Source of the DNA: Proteiniphilum propionicum
GTDB lineage: Bacteria; Bacteroidota; Bacteroidia; Bacteroidales; Dysgonomonadaceae
Reading direction: 5' to 3'
DNA length: 64,000 nt
Assembly: GCF_022267555.1 (NCBI RefSeq)
Contig: NZ_CP073586.1
Location: 248,001-312,000, forward strand
Below are positions 1 to 9,311 of the stretch, one piece after another. Numbering within the stretch: position 1 is the first letter of the stretch; each line of letters begins with the position of its first letter. The notes under the pieces were generated by a model, which had not been told where the DNA came from, ran no database searches, and saw nothing but the letters and a program-made list of their open reading frames with translations. The translations under genes and the position numbers were made by a program.

Positions 1-765
1 CTGCCCATTGTATTTTTCACCTCCCGGCCCCACAAAGTTTTGCGGGTAAGAAACAAAGTTCGCGAACACGTTATTGTTCGCCGCATAATTCAATTGCCGC
101 GTCGTCTGATTAAAGAGCAGCTCAATGGGTATTTCCTTCTCAATAAAACTATCGGCGTCGGGTGAAGCGGGCAGGGGATATCCCGTCAGAGTGATCGGGT
201 CATCCACTCCTTTCTGAATTTGAAGCAACACCCTGCAGGCAGCTTCATAATAGGCAGATTTCTTGAGGGTTGCCCCGCTTACTTTGACTTCATCGGGTAG
301 TTCGCCTGTAGCCTCAAACTGTGCGTACACGGTAGCCAATGCATTAATGATCGCGGACTGCGAGTAAGCAGACTGCTCAGCAATAAATGTGAAGATCTCA
401 TCTGAGTAGAGCCCATGGATGGTGATCGCGTGAAACTTGATCTGCATTTTTTGAACGGTAATGGGAACTGTAAACTCCTTTTCAAAAACATAGAGTGCAG
501 GGTCAGAGAAAGAGGTGATCGTTTCAATCACTTCATCAGGTTCCTCTTTTCCGGGAAATATTTTTTCAATCTTCACCTCTTTCAGTGCTTGATCCGAGGT
601 AATGGATGCCGACACTGTATAGGTGCTCTCCATCGTTTCCACTATGCCGTCTTTAAAGGTAATCAGTGGCCGGGTAAGGATTTCTTCTTCCGCCTCATCA
701 CTGCATCCCACGAACAGGAAGGATGCGGTCAGGCATACGAATAATAAAAAATTTATTGTTTTCAT
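1..765 (-). CDS. Lipoprotein with pseudomurein-binding-like repeat (partial, C-terminus outside window)
   Basis: The first 255 residues are present; the gene runs off the left edge with no stop codon. The N-terminus is a lipoprotein signal peptide with lipobox FVGC (Cys21). Residues about 134-186 match the pseudomurein-binding repeat (PMBR) pattern: a helix, then FEATGELPDEVKVSG, then a second helix with YYEAACRVLLQIQKG. The following LLFNQTTRQLNYAANNNVFANF is of the kind seen in Bacteroidota PMBR proteins, which often continue into a transglutaminase-like or polysaccharide deacetylase domain; that part is not visible here. It is the last gene of the leftward N-acetylhexosamine locus, 114 bp after the transporter gene. 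A role at the cell surface or in the periplasm with GlcNAc-containing polymers is inference. Translated by hand from the ATG at 763-765. Confidence 0.72.
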   Translation of the reverse strand, partial: MKTINFLLFVCLTASFLFVGCSDEAEEEILTRPLITFKDGIVETMESTYTVSASITSDQALKEVKIEKIFPGKEEPDEVIETITSFSDPALYVFEKEFTVPITVQKMQIKFHAITIHGLYSDEIFTFIAEQSAYSQSAIINALATVYAQFEATGELPDEVKVSGATLKKSAYYEAACRVLLQIQKGVDDPITLTGYPLPASPDADSFIEKEIPIELLFNQTTRQLNYAANNNVFANFVSYPQNFVGPGGEKYNGQ

Positions 766-879
766 AGACTAAAATATTTTTTACACTATGGGTACATGAA
801 ACATTCGCGTAAAGCTAAAACAAATGATTATGCGAGTGTAATATCAAGATTGTCTGATCTTTGCAATAGCGAACAATGA

Positions 880-2145
880 CTATTTATTTTTGGCTAACCC
901 CACTTTATGCCCCGCTAACGCGTAATAAAGAATATAGAGATAACAAGGGATAAATATCCAGTAAGCCATTTGAAAATCATCGGGTAGAGGTGAAGCCTCG
1001 CCCCCTCTCACCGCATCCAGAATAAAACCGAAGAGCAACGGAAGAATAGCCCCACCCACGATAGCGGTAACCAATAGGGAGGCTCCTGATTTGGTCTTTT
1101 TCCCCAACTTGTCAATAGCGAGCGCCCAGATAGCCCCCCACATCAACGAGTGGGAAAAACCCAGCACGCCCAGACAATAGATGGCCTGTCGGGCAGGGAG
1201 CAGGATGAGACAGAAAGAAGCTGACAGGGCGATGAGTATGAAGAGGATCAGGGCGTTATTCTGGCGCATCACCTGCAACAGGAAGATGCTGAGGATATAG
1301 CCGATGACCAGCCCGATAGATACTATCCCCGAGTATTGGGCCGGATTATCCAACCCGATGGCATTGGCAAAGTCAATAGCCGATGCCATAGGCAGTGTCT
1401 CCACACCTACATAGATAAATAGGGCTATTGCGCCCAGAATCAGATGGGGATACTGCCACAAGCTTATTTTTTCACCGGATGCGGGAACCTCGGCGTTTCC
1501 GCTATCGGGATGCTGCGCTTCCTCTTCTTCCCCTGCTGCCTTCACTTCGGGCAGGGAGATGAAATAGATCAGTACTGCTAGCAATGTAATTACTCCTGCC
1601 GCAATACCAAAGGGGATATATGCCTGGTCTAATACCGGATTTGTGACATCAATAAAGAGACTGAGGAAGATGGGTCCAAGGTACCAGGCCGACTTGTTCA
1701 TGATTCCCATGACACACATGCGTTGGGCCGCTTTTTCTATCGGGCCGCAGATGGTGACGTACGGATTGACGGCTGCTTGCAGCAGCGTGTTTCCCATCCC
1801 TCCTACGAATGAGGCCGCGAGGAACAGGTAAAAACCCTGCATCGATGTGCCCATCTTCGCGGAAGGAATAAACAAGAGCATTCCCAACGACATGATAATC
1901 AAGGCAATTACCATGGATCGTTTATATCCTATCCGCTGTATCACTATTCCGGAAGGTCTTCCAAAAATCAAGAAAGCCGAAAAAGTGGCCGTGAGAACCA
2001 AATACGACATGCTTTTACTCAGTGAAAAAGCTCTTTCCAGAATGGGTACCATGATGCCATTTATCCCCACACCAAAGCCGATAATAAAGAATGCAACTCC
2101 GATGATGAGGAGAGGAAAGAGATGATTGGATTGTTTCTTGTTCAT
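880..2145 (-). CDS. MFS sugar transporter, probably N-acetylglucosamine/hexosamine permease
   Basis: About 421 residues with some twelve hydrophobic segments and a long charged loop in the middle (EEEEAQHPDSGNAE), the usual 6+6 layout of the major facilitator superfamily. The motif GRPSGIVIQRIGYKRSM between TM2 and TM3 is the MFS signature loop. Sequence style is that of the FHS (fucose/glucose/galactose) branch, to which the GlcNAc permease NagP also belongs. It should import a monosaccharide across the inner membrane. It follows the BadF-type kinase gene by 72 bp and lies with GH20, so GlcNAc (or MurNAc) is the best substrate guess. I chose the ATG at 2145, preceded by AAGAGAG; a GTG at 2211 would add 22 residues without membrane character. 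Confidence 0.85.
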   Translation of the reverse strand: MNKKQSNHLFPLLIIGVAFFIIGFGVGINGIMVPILERAFSLSKSMSYLVLTATFSAFLIFGRPSGIVIQRIGYKRSMVIALIIMSLGMLLFIPSAKMGTSMQGFYLFLAASFVGGMGNTLLQAAVNPYVTICGPIEKAAQRMCVMGIMNKSAWYLGPIFLSLFIDVTNPVLDQAYIPFGIAAGVITLLAVLIYFISLPEVKAAGEEEEAQHPDSGNAEVPASGEKISLWQYPHLILGAIALFIYVGVETLPMASAIDFANAIGLDNPAQYSGIVSIGLVIGYILSIFLLQVMRQNNALILFILIALSASFCLILLPARQAIYCLGVLGFSHSLMWGAIWALAIDKLGKKTKSGASLLVTAIVGGAILPLLFGFILDAVRGGEASPLPDDFQMAYWIFIPCYLYILYYALAGHKVGLAKNK

Positions 2146-2217
2146 TGCATTACTCTCTTGATGGATAAAACTTTTGTATAAATGAATGAAGGAGGCAGTG
2201 GGGGAAATCACCCTCTG

Positions 2218-3057
2218 TCATAGCTGATGATATGCAATAAGGCCTTCCATCGGTGCACGTATAATTTTTCCTTCCTCCATCCCAAATTCTTTTGCTACGG
2301 AAACCAGGGCCTCCTTAAACACCCATCCGATGCTTCCTACACAATTAAAGCGGTAAGTGGAATAGTCGGGGTAATGGACTACGATATTCTTGAAGAAATC
2401 ACGAAAACAATCCTGCTTCACATGCTCCGCGTACTCGCTTCCGGCCTGTTCACCGCTCAAGAACCGGGCAAATGACGCGCAGTATCGGTTAGGCATTGGG
2501 TCGCTGTAAACGCGATCGACCAACTCGTCCGGCGATAACCGGTAGGAGTGATAAAAGCTTTCACGTATATCGACCGGCATATGTCCCCGGATAAAGTCTT
2601 TTAATAGCCGCTTGCCTATATAGGCACCGCTTCCCTCGTCACCCAACAAAAAACCCATTGAATCGATATTATGGGTGATCTTTTTCCCGTCATACAGGCA
2701 AGAGTTCGTCCCCGTGCCCAGGATAGCGGCAAACCCAGGTTCATGTCCCAGGAGTGCACGGGCCGAAGCCATCAAGTCCATGGCAATATCAAACCGGGCC
2801 TTCGGGAAGAGAGGGCGCAGTGCATACTCAATCACCCGATATTTATCCTCATAACACCCGGCCCCGTAGAAAGCGACCAATGAGATATCGTTCCAGTCAT
2901 ACCCTCCAGGCAGACTTTCACGAAGGGAGGAGGTAATCTCCTCCCGGCTGTTATAGCAGGGGTTGTATCCTTCACTTTCGAACTGAAAAGTCACCCGGCC
3001 ATCTTTAACCAATGTCCAGCTTGTTTTACTCGACCCGCTGTCGGCTATTGCGATCAT
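2218..3057 (-). CDS. BadF/BadG/BcrA/BcrD-family sugar kinase, probable N-acetylglucosamine kinase
   Basis: 279 residues of the ASKHA (actin-like ATPase) fold. The N-terminal phosphate-1 loop reads IADSGSSKTSW; ILGTGTNSCLYDG and GFLLGDEGSGAYIG are the phosphate-2 and connecting motifs typical of eukaryote-like GlcNAc kinases of this family. It should phosphorylate an imported amino sugar at O6 in the cytoplasm, making it available to NagA/NagB-type enzymes encoded elsewhere. It lies between the GHL10 lipoprotein gene and the MFS transporter gene and completes the release-import-phosphorylation chain of this locus. MurNAc kinase activity (as in MurK relatives of this family) cannot be excluded. 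Confidence 0.85.
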   Translation of the reverse strand: MIAIADSGSSKTSWTLVKDGRVTFQFESEGYNPCYNSREEITSSLRESLPGGYDWNDISLVAFYGAGCYEDKYRVIEYALRPLFPKARFDIAMDLMASARALLGHEPGFAAILGTGTNSCLYDGKKITHNIDSMGFLLGDEGSGAYIGKRLLKDFIRGHMPVDIRESFYHSYRLSPDELVDRVYSDPMPNRYCASFARFLSGEQAGSEYAEHVKQDCFRDFFKNIVVHYPDYSTYRFNCVGSIGWVFKEALVSVAKEFGMEEGKIIRAPMEGLIAYHQL

Positions 3058-3088
3058 ATCTGCTTATATTATCCGAATTCTCCTTTTT

Positions 3089-4219
3089 CTATTCCCTTAT
3101 TGCCTCCCAGCCTTCCTCAGCGATGCCACCATACCGGAACAGGATAACCCCTTGTGCGCCACCTTCAAGGGAATATTTGATCTGCTCTTGCAGTTCTTCG
3201 TTCGTCACCTCGTTAAATGCCTGGATACCTGTGTATACTTCACACTGGGGAGCACATAATTTTTTCGCGCCTTCCGTGACTGTCTGTAGCCAGTTCGTGG
3301 GCTTTTTGTACGACTTGAAGTAGGCCATTGGGCTGATCCTGTCCAAGGCGGGAGAGTGGAGCATGTAATTCTGGGCATAGTAGACGTCTGAATAGATGGT
3401 ATCTATCGTTCCCTCCGGCATGAAAGCAGCGCTGACCTCCAGGCCGGGCTTGGTTTTCCGGACAACCTCCCCGATGGATTCAATATAATCGCGGATGATA
3501 TTTTTCCTCATCCCCACCCAGGTCACCACATCGTTGTCACCCTCCGCATAGAGCTCCACAAAACCGTTATTTGTGGCATGGGCCGTATAGCCCGGCTCCG
3601 TGGTGAAGAGGTTAAGCAGCCGTGTGGTATCGCATCCCAAAGAGGCTGCTTTTTGGAGGGAGTAGGGATCGAAGGAGTAAACGAAGTGGCTGAACCGGAT
3701 ATAGTCGAGATGCACCCCGTCGCAATCAAAATTGTTGAGAAAATCCCGGATGTTATCCAGCACGTAATCCTTGTATCCCGGGTATAGCAGATTCACTCGC
3801 TGATCGTTCATAGGGTACGGCCTGGTACTTACAGATGGATTGGGGCAGTGATATATGCTTGCCTGGGGATTTTCGGCTATATAGGTACTGTCTTCGCTGA
3901 CAATGTACCAGAGGTGCACTTCCATCTCTTTTTCTCGTGCACAGCTGATAAACGTGCGCAGCTTGTGGGGCGATGTTTTTATTCCGGCCGTCCCCTTCAC
4001 CAGAAAATAGACCTGCCGGATGTTGTTTTCCGCCAGTTGATCGACCACTCTTTTTGAGTTGCTGTCTGATATGGCACTGCTCCACATCCAGACTCCCCGC
4101 GGAGGATTCACGGGTTTCAATGCGTCCCGCTTACATCCCGTGAGGCATAGCAGAGAGACACAGATGCATTGGAGGATAATTATCAGCCAAATTGTTCTGG
4201 AAATTTTTGTTGTTTTCAT
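3089..4219 (-). CDS. Family 10 glycosylhydrolase-like (GHL10) lipoprotein
   Basis: About 376 residues. A lipoprotein signal peptide ends in LCLTGC. The mature part starts with RGVWMWSS, continues with VHLWYIVSEDS and the very typical (beta/alpha)8 strand motif DGVHLDYIRF, and ends with GAQGVILFRYGG, as in GHL10/DUF187-type glycosidase-like TIM barrels. Substrates of this family are poorly known; some members act on bacterial exopolysaccharide. It follows GH20: the GH20 stop TAA overlaps by one base an in-frame ATG at 4237. I prefer the ATG at 4219 because it gives a compact signal peptide; the upstream start adds six residues. It probably acts in the periplasm or at the surface on the same glycan as GH20. 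Confidence 0.8.
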   Translation of the reverse strand: MKTTKISRTIWLIIILQCICVSLLCLTGCKRDALKPVNPPRGVWMWSSAISDSNSKRVVDQLAENNIRQVYFLVKGTAGIKTSPHKLRTFISCAREKEMEVHLWYIVSEDSTYIAENPQASIYHCPNPSVSTRPYPMNDQRVNLLYPGYKDYVLDNIRDFLNNFDCDGVHLDYIRFSHFVYSFDPYSLQKAASLGCDTTRLLNLFTTEPGYTAHATNNGFVELYAEGDNDVVTWVGMRKNIIRDYIESIGEVVRKTKPGLEVSAAFMPEGTIDTIYSDVYYAQNYMLHSPALDRISPMAYFKSYKKPTNWLQTVTEGAKKLCAPQCEVYTGIQAFNEVTNEELQEQIKYSLEGGAQGVILFRYGGIAEEGWEAIRE

Positions 4220-4236
4220 TATATATCGGTTTGTCA

Positions 4237-6087
4237 TTAAAACTTTTTTTCAATCATTTTGCCTACTTTGCGTCCGTCTTTCAGGAATCCCTGGGTACGT
4301 ATCACGTTCCCCCTGTTCACCGTAAGCGAGTCGGAATAGAGAGGAGAACGACGGGTGGGCTCTTTTCCATCCAGCGTGTAATGGATCCGGGCTTCGGGGT
4401 AATCGATGCTGAGGCCTACTTTTTTAGGGAAGTCCGCCTTCCGGTCAAAATGGAAAAGGACATTATAAAATGCTTTGCTGTAGTTAATCTTTTTGCTGTC
4501 GAGCCGTTCGAACTCCTTGAGCATGCGTGCACGGAACCAGTTCCAATCCTTCTCTTCTTTCGCGCACCAGGCTACTTCAGACATGGCCACCGCTCTGGGG
4601 AAAGCCATGTATTCGGCTCTGCGCGGCGTTTGTATATATTCTGTCCAGAGTGAACCCTGTTGTCCCATGACATAGGGGTGTTTTTCTTTGGCCAGGGTAT
4701 CGGGTATGGGATAGTAGTGGTATACTTTCTCCAGGGGCAAAAACAGGATCATCGACAGCTCTTCCGTATCGGGATCCTCCTGATAATAGTCAAGATAGCT
4801 CCATCGGTTGGGAGTCAGGATGGTACGCATGTTTTGATGAACGGCTCTCATGGCCGGCGCATGTCCCCTGTATGACATTACTACCGTTTCCGGAACTGCT
4901 CCGCCATCCAGGATTTCGTCCCACCCAATCACGGTTTTTCCTCCCTTTTCTTTCAGGAACTTTGCCATACGTTGAACAAAAAACGTTTGTAACTGATCTT
5001 CGCTCTCCAGTCCCAGCACCTTCATCAGATCCTGACAGCAAGTACTCTCCTCCCAGCGGTCACGCGGACACTCATCGCCCCCAATATGATAATAGGGCGA
5101 GGGGAAGAGGTCGAACAGTTCCGAGAAGACCTCTTCAAGGAAACGGAAGGTAGCAGCTGTAGGGCAAAAGATATCTTTTTTTACTCCCCAGGTTGTAGCC
5201 ACTTCGTAAGTTCTTTCCGGGAAGCAGGACAGCTCCGGGTAGGCGGCGATGGCGGCCGTGGCGTGTCCCGGCAATTCAATTTCGGGTACCACGGTAACAT
5301 ATCTTTTGCGGGCATACTCCACCACCTCTTTCACCTCCTCCTGGGTGTAAAAACCACCGTGCGGCGTATTGTCCCCCTCCTTTGTATTGCCTATCGGGCT
5401 CTCTCTTCTTACCGATCCTATTTCGGTAAGCCGGGGGTACTTTTTGATCTCAATCCGCCAGCCCTGGTCTTCCGTGAGGTGCCAGTGAAAGAAATTTTGC
5501 TTGTGCATGGACATGACGTCAATCAATTTCATCACCAATTCCTTGGGCATGAAATAACGTCCTACGTCGAGCATCAGGCCCCGGTACGGGAACCGAGGCG
5601 CATCCTCTATCTCACAGCAGGGAACGGCCCACTTCAGGCCCTTCACCGCTGTTTCACCGTAGATCTGCGGCGGCAACAACTGGTAAACCGATTGCACCCC
5701 GTAGTAAATGCCGTGGGGAGTGGAAGCCGTGATGGTGATTTGCTCCCGGGTAACACTGAGGTGGTACGCTTCATCACCCATCCCTTCCCTTAGGGTAAGC
5801 ACTATGTTATTGTGTACCGCTACCGGCGAGGTGGAAGGACTGACCCGAAGGTCCATGCCGGAACATCTCTTTACCCGATCGGCAAAGTCTGCCGCTATCT
5901 CCTCTATCAGCTTGTCCTCTTCGGGAATGAGGATTACCGTATGTCTGTTTATCCGAAATTCGCCGGCCATCGGTTTCAGAGACTTCGGTTTAGGAATGAT
6001 CCCGTACCGGATGGGGTCGTTTGCCAGGGCAACAACAGACAAAATAAGGGCCAGTAGGCATGAGATTATCTTTTTTATCATTTTCAT
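4237..6087 (-). CDS. Beta-N-acetylhexosaminidase, glycoside hydrolase family 20
   Basis: 616 residues with a signal peptide (MKMIKKIISCLLALILSVV, no lipobox). A GH20b alpha/beta domain (residues about 30-150) is followed by the catalytic TIM barrel starting at FPYRGLMLDVGRYF. The catalytic Asp-Glu pair is D338-E339 in HIGGDECPRDRW; other barrel motifs are HWHLTEDQGWRIEIKKYP and VPEIELPGHATAAIAAYPEL. The C-terminus (HYTLDGKEPTRRSPLYSDSL) resembles the small beta domain of chitobiase-type enzymes. It should remove terminal beta-linked GlcNAc or GalNAc by substrate-assisted catalysis, in the periplasm or at the surface. It is the enzyme that best defines the substrate class of this locus. Confidence 0.95.
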   Translation of the reverse strand: MKMIKKIISCLLALILSVVALANDPIRYGIIPKPKSLKPMAGEFRINRHTVILIPEEDKLIEEIAADFADRVKRCSGMDLRVSPSTSPVAVHNNIVLTLREGMGDEAYHLSVTREQITITASTPHGIYYGVQSVYQLLPPQIYGETAVKGLKWAVPCCEIEDAPRFPYRGLMLDVGRYFMPKELVMKLIDVMSMHKQNFFHWHLTEDQGWRIEIKKYPRLTEIGSVRRESPIGNTKEGDNTPHGGFYTQEEVKEVVEYARKRYVTVVPEIELPGHATAAIAAYPELSCFPERTYEVATTWGVKKDIFCPTAATFRFLEEVFSELFDLFPSPYYHIGGDECPRDRWEESTCCQDLMKVLGLESEDQLQTFFVQRMAKFLKEKGGKTVIGWDEILDGGAVPETVVMSYRGHAPAMRAVHQNMRTILTPNRWSYLDYYQEDPDTEELSMILFLPLEKVYHYYPIPDTLAKEKHPYVMGQQGSLWTEYIQTPRRAEYMAFPRAVAMSEVAWCAKEEKDWNWFRARMLKEFERLDSKKINYSKAFYNVLFHFDRKADFPKKVGLSIDYPEARIHYTLDGKEPTRRSPLYSDSLTVNRGNVIRTQGFLKDGRKVGKMIEKKF

Positions 6088-6093
6088 GTTGAT

Positions 6094-7434
6094 TTAATCC
6101 ACTATATCATTCACAGTTGCAACGATAGCTGCCTTATAGGCCGCCGGCATCTCATCGGAAAGCGGATAGAGGGCTCTGATGTATATATGCATCTGCTCTC
6201 TCTCATATTCGTATCCATCACGTTGATAAGCATGCTTGCTTGGAAAATAAGAGTTTTGTCCGTTCGTGTAACCGATAAAAAGCAGGGGAGTATCGGGATA
6301 GTTCGCACGAAGCATAGTCTGGTATTCATTGAATGGTTCTCCCTGTGAGAAAAAGAGTATCAGTCCCCCTATATTTACACCGGCTATTCCAACGGGCAGG
6401 TAATTCTTTGCTTCGCCGCTCCTGATTTTTTCAATCATGGCTGCCCGCCATCGTTCTACATCGTCTTTCCAGGTACCGAATGCATTCCACTCTTTTATTT
6501 CATCGGCATGCGCGTTAATGACCTCCGGAGTGATCTCGGATGAGCGGAAGGGGAGTTCCACAATCCGGTTGCTTACACGGAGCAAGTTACTTTTTTTTAA
6601 TCTTTCGATCCGAATATCCCGTGCAGCATCTGCCAACTCTTTACCTCTTACCTGGGTGTAGGCGGTGTCTGCTCTCAGCTCTCCACAGGGATTCACATTG
6701 CCGGCAGCTCCCGAAAAGTAGAAAAGGGTGCTCCCCCACTCTTTGGAGAGTTTTTCCACGGCAATACCGGGGAAATCGGTAGAGACCACCAAACTACGGT
6801 GATTCAGACTTACCGGGTGGCAGGCAAAATTGAGGAACGAGGCGATACGTTTCCCTCTCTTGTCGACCAGGTGAATCAGATAGAGCGTGTGATCGCACGG
6901 CCCCTCCTTTTCCCGGCGGTTGCAATTGATAAAGCATTCCCCTTTGCCGGCTTCCAGGGCGAAAGGAACAAAAGCTTTTTTGTTGTTGGCCGTTTCAATG
7001 GCATTCCTAACTACAGTTTCACGAAACTTTGCCGCGAATGCATGATTCGTTCCCCCTTCTTCCACGCTACTCCCACTCACCCGCGGGGCAGAGTGGGTGT
7101 GTGTAGCGTGGATAAAGATATGTTCGCGCGGGATGTCGGTGTGCAAAGCAATCTCGTCGCGCAGTTCATCTGCCAGGCTGATCGGTAGCTCCATCATGTC
7201 GTTAGAGATAATACAGATCCTTGCCGAATCGTTTTCAATGACGATGCAACGCGTTTTCAGGGCGCGGTGAATGGAGGCCGACAACCCTTCGCGCGCGGCA
7301 AATCCGGCCAGCACCACCGACCCTTCCGGGGTGATATCGGCCACGCCGATATTGCACCGCAGCGGGTTGGGTGTCGAGCAACCTGTATATACCAACAGCG
7401 TCAGGAGGGGAAAAAGTAGGTAAGCACGTATCAT
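6094..7434 (-). CDS. Short neutral/alkaline ceramidase-family lipoprotein
   Basis: About 446 residues. Lipoprotein signal peptide with VYTGC lipobox. Family motifs: RCNIGVADITPEGSVVLAGF at the N-terminus, the metal-site segment HATHTHSAP, FACHPVSLN, and FYFSGAAGNVNPCG. These fit PF04734 (neutral/alkaline non-lysosomal ceramidase), but the protein stops after the catalytic domain and lacks the C-terminal domain of the ~650-residue true ceramidases. Such short members are common in polysaccharide loci and their substrate is not established, so deacylation of an amide on the target glycan is as plausible as ceramide cleavage. I chose the ATG at 7434; an upstream start at 7482 would overlap the end of susD. 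Confidence 0.78.
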   Translation of the reverse strand: MIRAYLLFPLLTLLVYTGCSTPNPLRCNIGVADITPEGSVVLAGFAAREGLSASIHRALKTRCIVIENDSARICIISNDMMELPISLADELRDEIALHTDIPREHIFIHATHTHSAPRVSGSSVEEGGTNHAFAAKFRETVVRNAIETANNKKAFVPFALEAGKGECFINCNRREKEGPCDHTLYLIHLVDKRGKRIASFLNFACHPVSLNHRSLVVSTDFPGIAVEKLSKEWGSTLFYFSGAAGNVNPCGELRADTAYTQVRGKELADAARDIRIERLKKSNLLRVSNRIVELPFRSSEITPEVINAHADEIKEWNAFGTWKDDVERWRAAMIEKIRSGEAKNYLPVGIAGVNIGGLILFFSQGEPFNEYQTMLRANYPDTPLLFIGYTNGQNSYFPSKHAYQRDGYEYEREQMHIYIRALYPLSDEMPAAYKAAIVATVNDIVD

Positions 7435-7456
7435 AGGAATCACTTCATTATTCTGT

Positions 7457-9229
7457 TCAGTCGTAATGCGGATTTTGTACAATCACGCCCTCGCTTTTGG
7501 TGTACTCATCGCGTGGGATCGGCATCAGGTAGTGCTGAGGCAGAAAAACACGTGCTCCAAACTTAGGCAGGCAGTTGCTGAAATCGGGTTTTCCGCCGTT
7601 TCCTTTTTTGGCGATCTTCCAGTCGATCCGGTCGTCGCTCAGGTCGGCGGTTCCGTTGTCATGGCGAATGCCCCTTATTCCATAGATCATGACACTTTCA
7701 TATATCTCTGCCAGCTTCCAGCGACGCAGGTCGAAATAGCGCTGGTTCTCAAAAGCAAATTCTATACGACGTTCCTGGATCAGTTTTTCTCGCATCGCGT
7801 CGACAGAGAGAGAGTTGGGAACATGGGGCATGCGTACATCGGCCCGATCGCGGATTTTGTTGATATATTCCGCACAAACTGTCACGTTCCCGTTGTACTC
7901 CAGATTTGCTTCTGCATATATCAGATATATTTCGGGCAAACGGAACCACGGATACATCAACGTGGCATTTTCCGATTCACTCACCGGGGCGTCATCAATC
8001 AGCCATTTACGCAGCCAATATCCGGTACATTGGTTTGCTTCGGCCTGAAAAGGGTCGTTGTTTTTAACCACGGTATTGGTTGGCGCCGGTTGACACATGT
8101 TCAGCGTATAATTCATGTAGGTAGTTCCCGGAGGCAGGATTGATTTATAAAATCTGGGGTCACGTCCGCCCCATGGATCTGCCGGGTCATATCCCGAACC
8201 TTCTTCAAACGGTTTTTTCCCGGTGGCCGCCATTTCGTAATCACTAACCATATTTTCAACGGGGGTACAGCTCACCCAGCCACCAATGCTCCTGGCAGGC
8301 GCGTAAAAAAGCTGCGCCAGCTTCCCTGAAGTAGGGAGAAAGTATCTTGCCCAAATAACCTCTTTGGAGTTGCTGTTGCTCCAATAATCGTTATATGTGG
8401 GTGCAATCTCATATGCTCCCGTATTGGCCCGGTCAATAAGCTCTTTTGCCGCGTCGCGCGCCAGTTTCCATTTCTCCTTGCTGTAAGTCCCTTTAAATAT
8501 GCTCCCTGACGGGTCGGCAGGATCATTAAACAGGGGACTGGCAGCAAACAGGCAGGTGCGTGCTTTCAATGCCCTGCACACGTCGGCACCTATTCTACCC
8601 TTGACAGCAGGTTTGTCTGGAAGCAGTGCAATGGCTTTGTCCAGATCGGAAATCACAAAATTGACGCAATCATCATACTGATCCCTTTTCAGGTTATACT
8701 GCTCGCCCAGTTGAAATACTTTTTCTATAATCGGCACCCCGCCATATCTCGCCAAAAGGTTGGAATAGGTCCATGCCCGGAGAAAATAAACCTCTCCCTT
8801 GAGTTGTTTTTTCACCGCTTCATCGATGGGCGCATCATCTACCCGGGAAAGGAAAAGATTCATATCGCGGACATAAGAGAATACCCGTGGCCACAAATTA
8901 AGAAAGGTCATTCGCGTGTTATGGGCAGGGCCTCCGTCTGCCTGAAAAATCACATTATCGGGATTCAGTTCGCCACGTGAAATATAGTTTGTGGAAGTGC
9001 CCCCGTACCGAAAGAACGCCTCATCGGTAATGGCGGCCATGGTACCCTCGGTGAAGGGATGTGGCACCACATTATAGAGTGCATTCACATATTGCTCCAT
9101 AAGAGCCGCGTTGGTGAAGACCGCCTCCTCCGACAGCTTATCCAACGGTTTCCGATTGAGGAAATCGTCATTGCAAGCGGTGAAGGTTATAATGAGAGCC
9201 AATACCAAATAGGGTATATTTTTTATCAT
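7457..9229 (-). CDS. SusD/RagB-family outer-membrane glycan-binding lipoprotein
   Basis: About 590 residues. Lipoprotein signal ending ITFTAC followed by NDDFLNRKPLDKLSEEAVF, the standard SusD N-terminus. Further family marks: LKGEVYFLRAWTYSNLLARYGGVPII, ALKARTCLFAASPLFN, and the C-terminal RLPEIYLIYAEANLEYNG and ERRIEFAFENQRYFDLRRWK. It should sit on the cell surface and cap the partner SusC channel, handing over oligosaccharide. An in-frame ATG at 9304 would add 25 residues before the hydrophobic stretch, giving an unusually long signal; the ATG at 9229 puts the lipobox cysteine at residue 19. Confidence 0.95.
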   Translation of the reverse strand: MIKNIPYLVLALIITFTACNDDFLNRKPLDKLSEEAVFTNAALMEQYVNALYNVVPHPFTEGTMAAITDEAFFRYGGTSTNYISRGELNPDNVIFQADGGPAHNTRMTFLNLWPRVFSYVRDMNLFLSRVDDAPIDEAVKKQLKGEVYFLRAWTYSNLLARYGGVPIIEKVFQLGEQYNLKRDQYDDCVNFVISDLDKAIALLPDKPAVKGRIGADVCRALKARTCLFAASPLFNDPADPSGSIFKGTYSKEKWKLARDAAKELIDRANTGAYEIAPTYNDYWSNSNSKEVIWARYFLPTSGKLAQLFYAPARSIGGWVSCTPVENMVSDYEMAATGKKPFEEGSGYDPADPWGGRDPRFYKSILPPGTTYMNYTLNMCQPAPTNTVVKNNDPFQAEANQCTGYWLRKWLIDDAPVSESENATLMYPWFRLPEIYLIYAEANLEYNGNVTVCAEYINKIRDRADVRMPHVPNSLSVDAMREKLIQERRIEFAFENQRYFDLRRWKLAEIYESVMIYGIRGIRHDNGTADLSDDRIDWKIAKKGNGGKPDFSNCLPKFGARVFLPQHYLMPIPRDEYTKSEGVIVQNPHYD

Positions 9230-9311
9230 GCGATTTACATGAGCGGGCTCCTGTTTCATCTTATGCCTGTATGAAAATGATGTAGATACTCGTTTCATAT
9301 TCATTTGTTGT

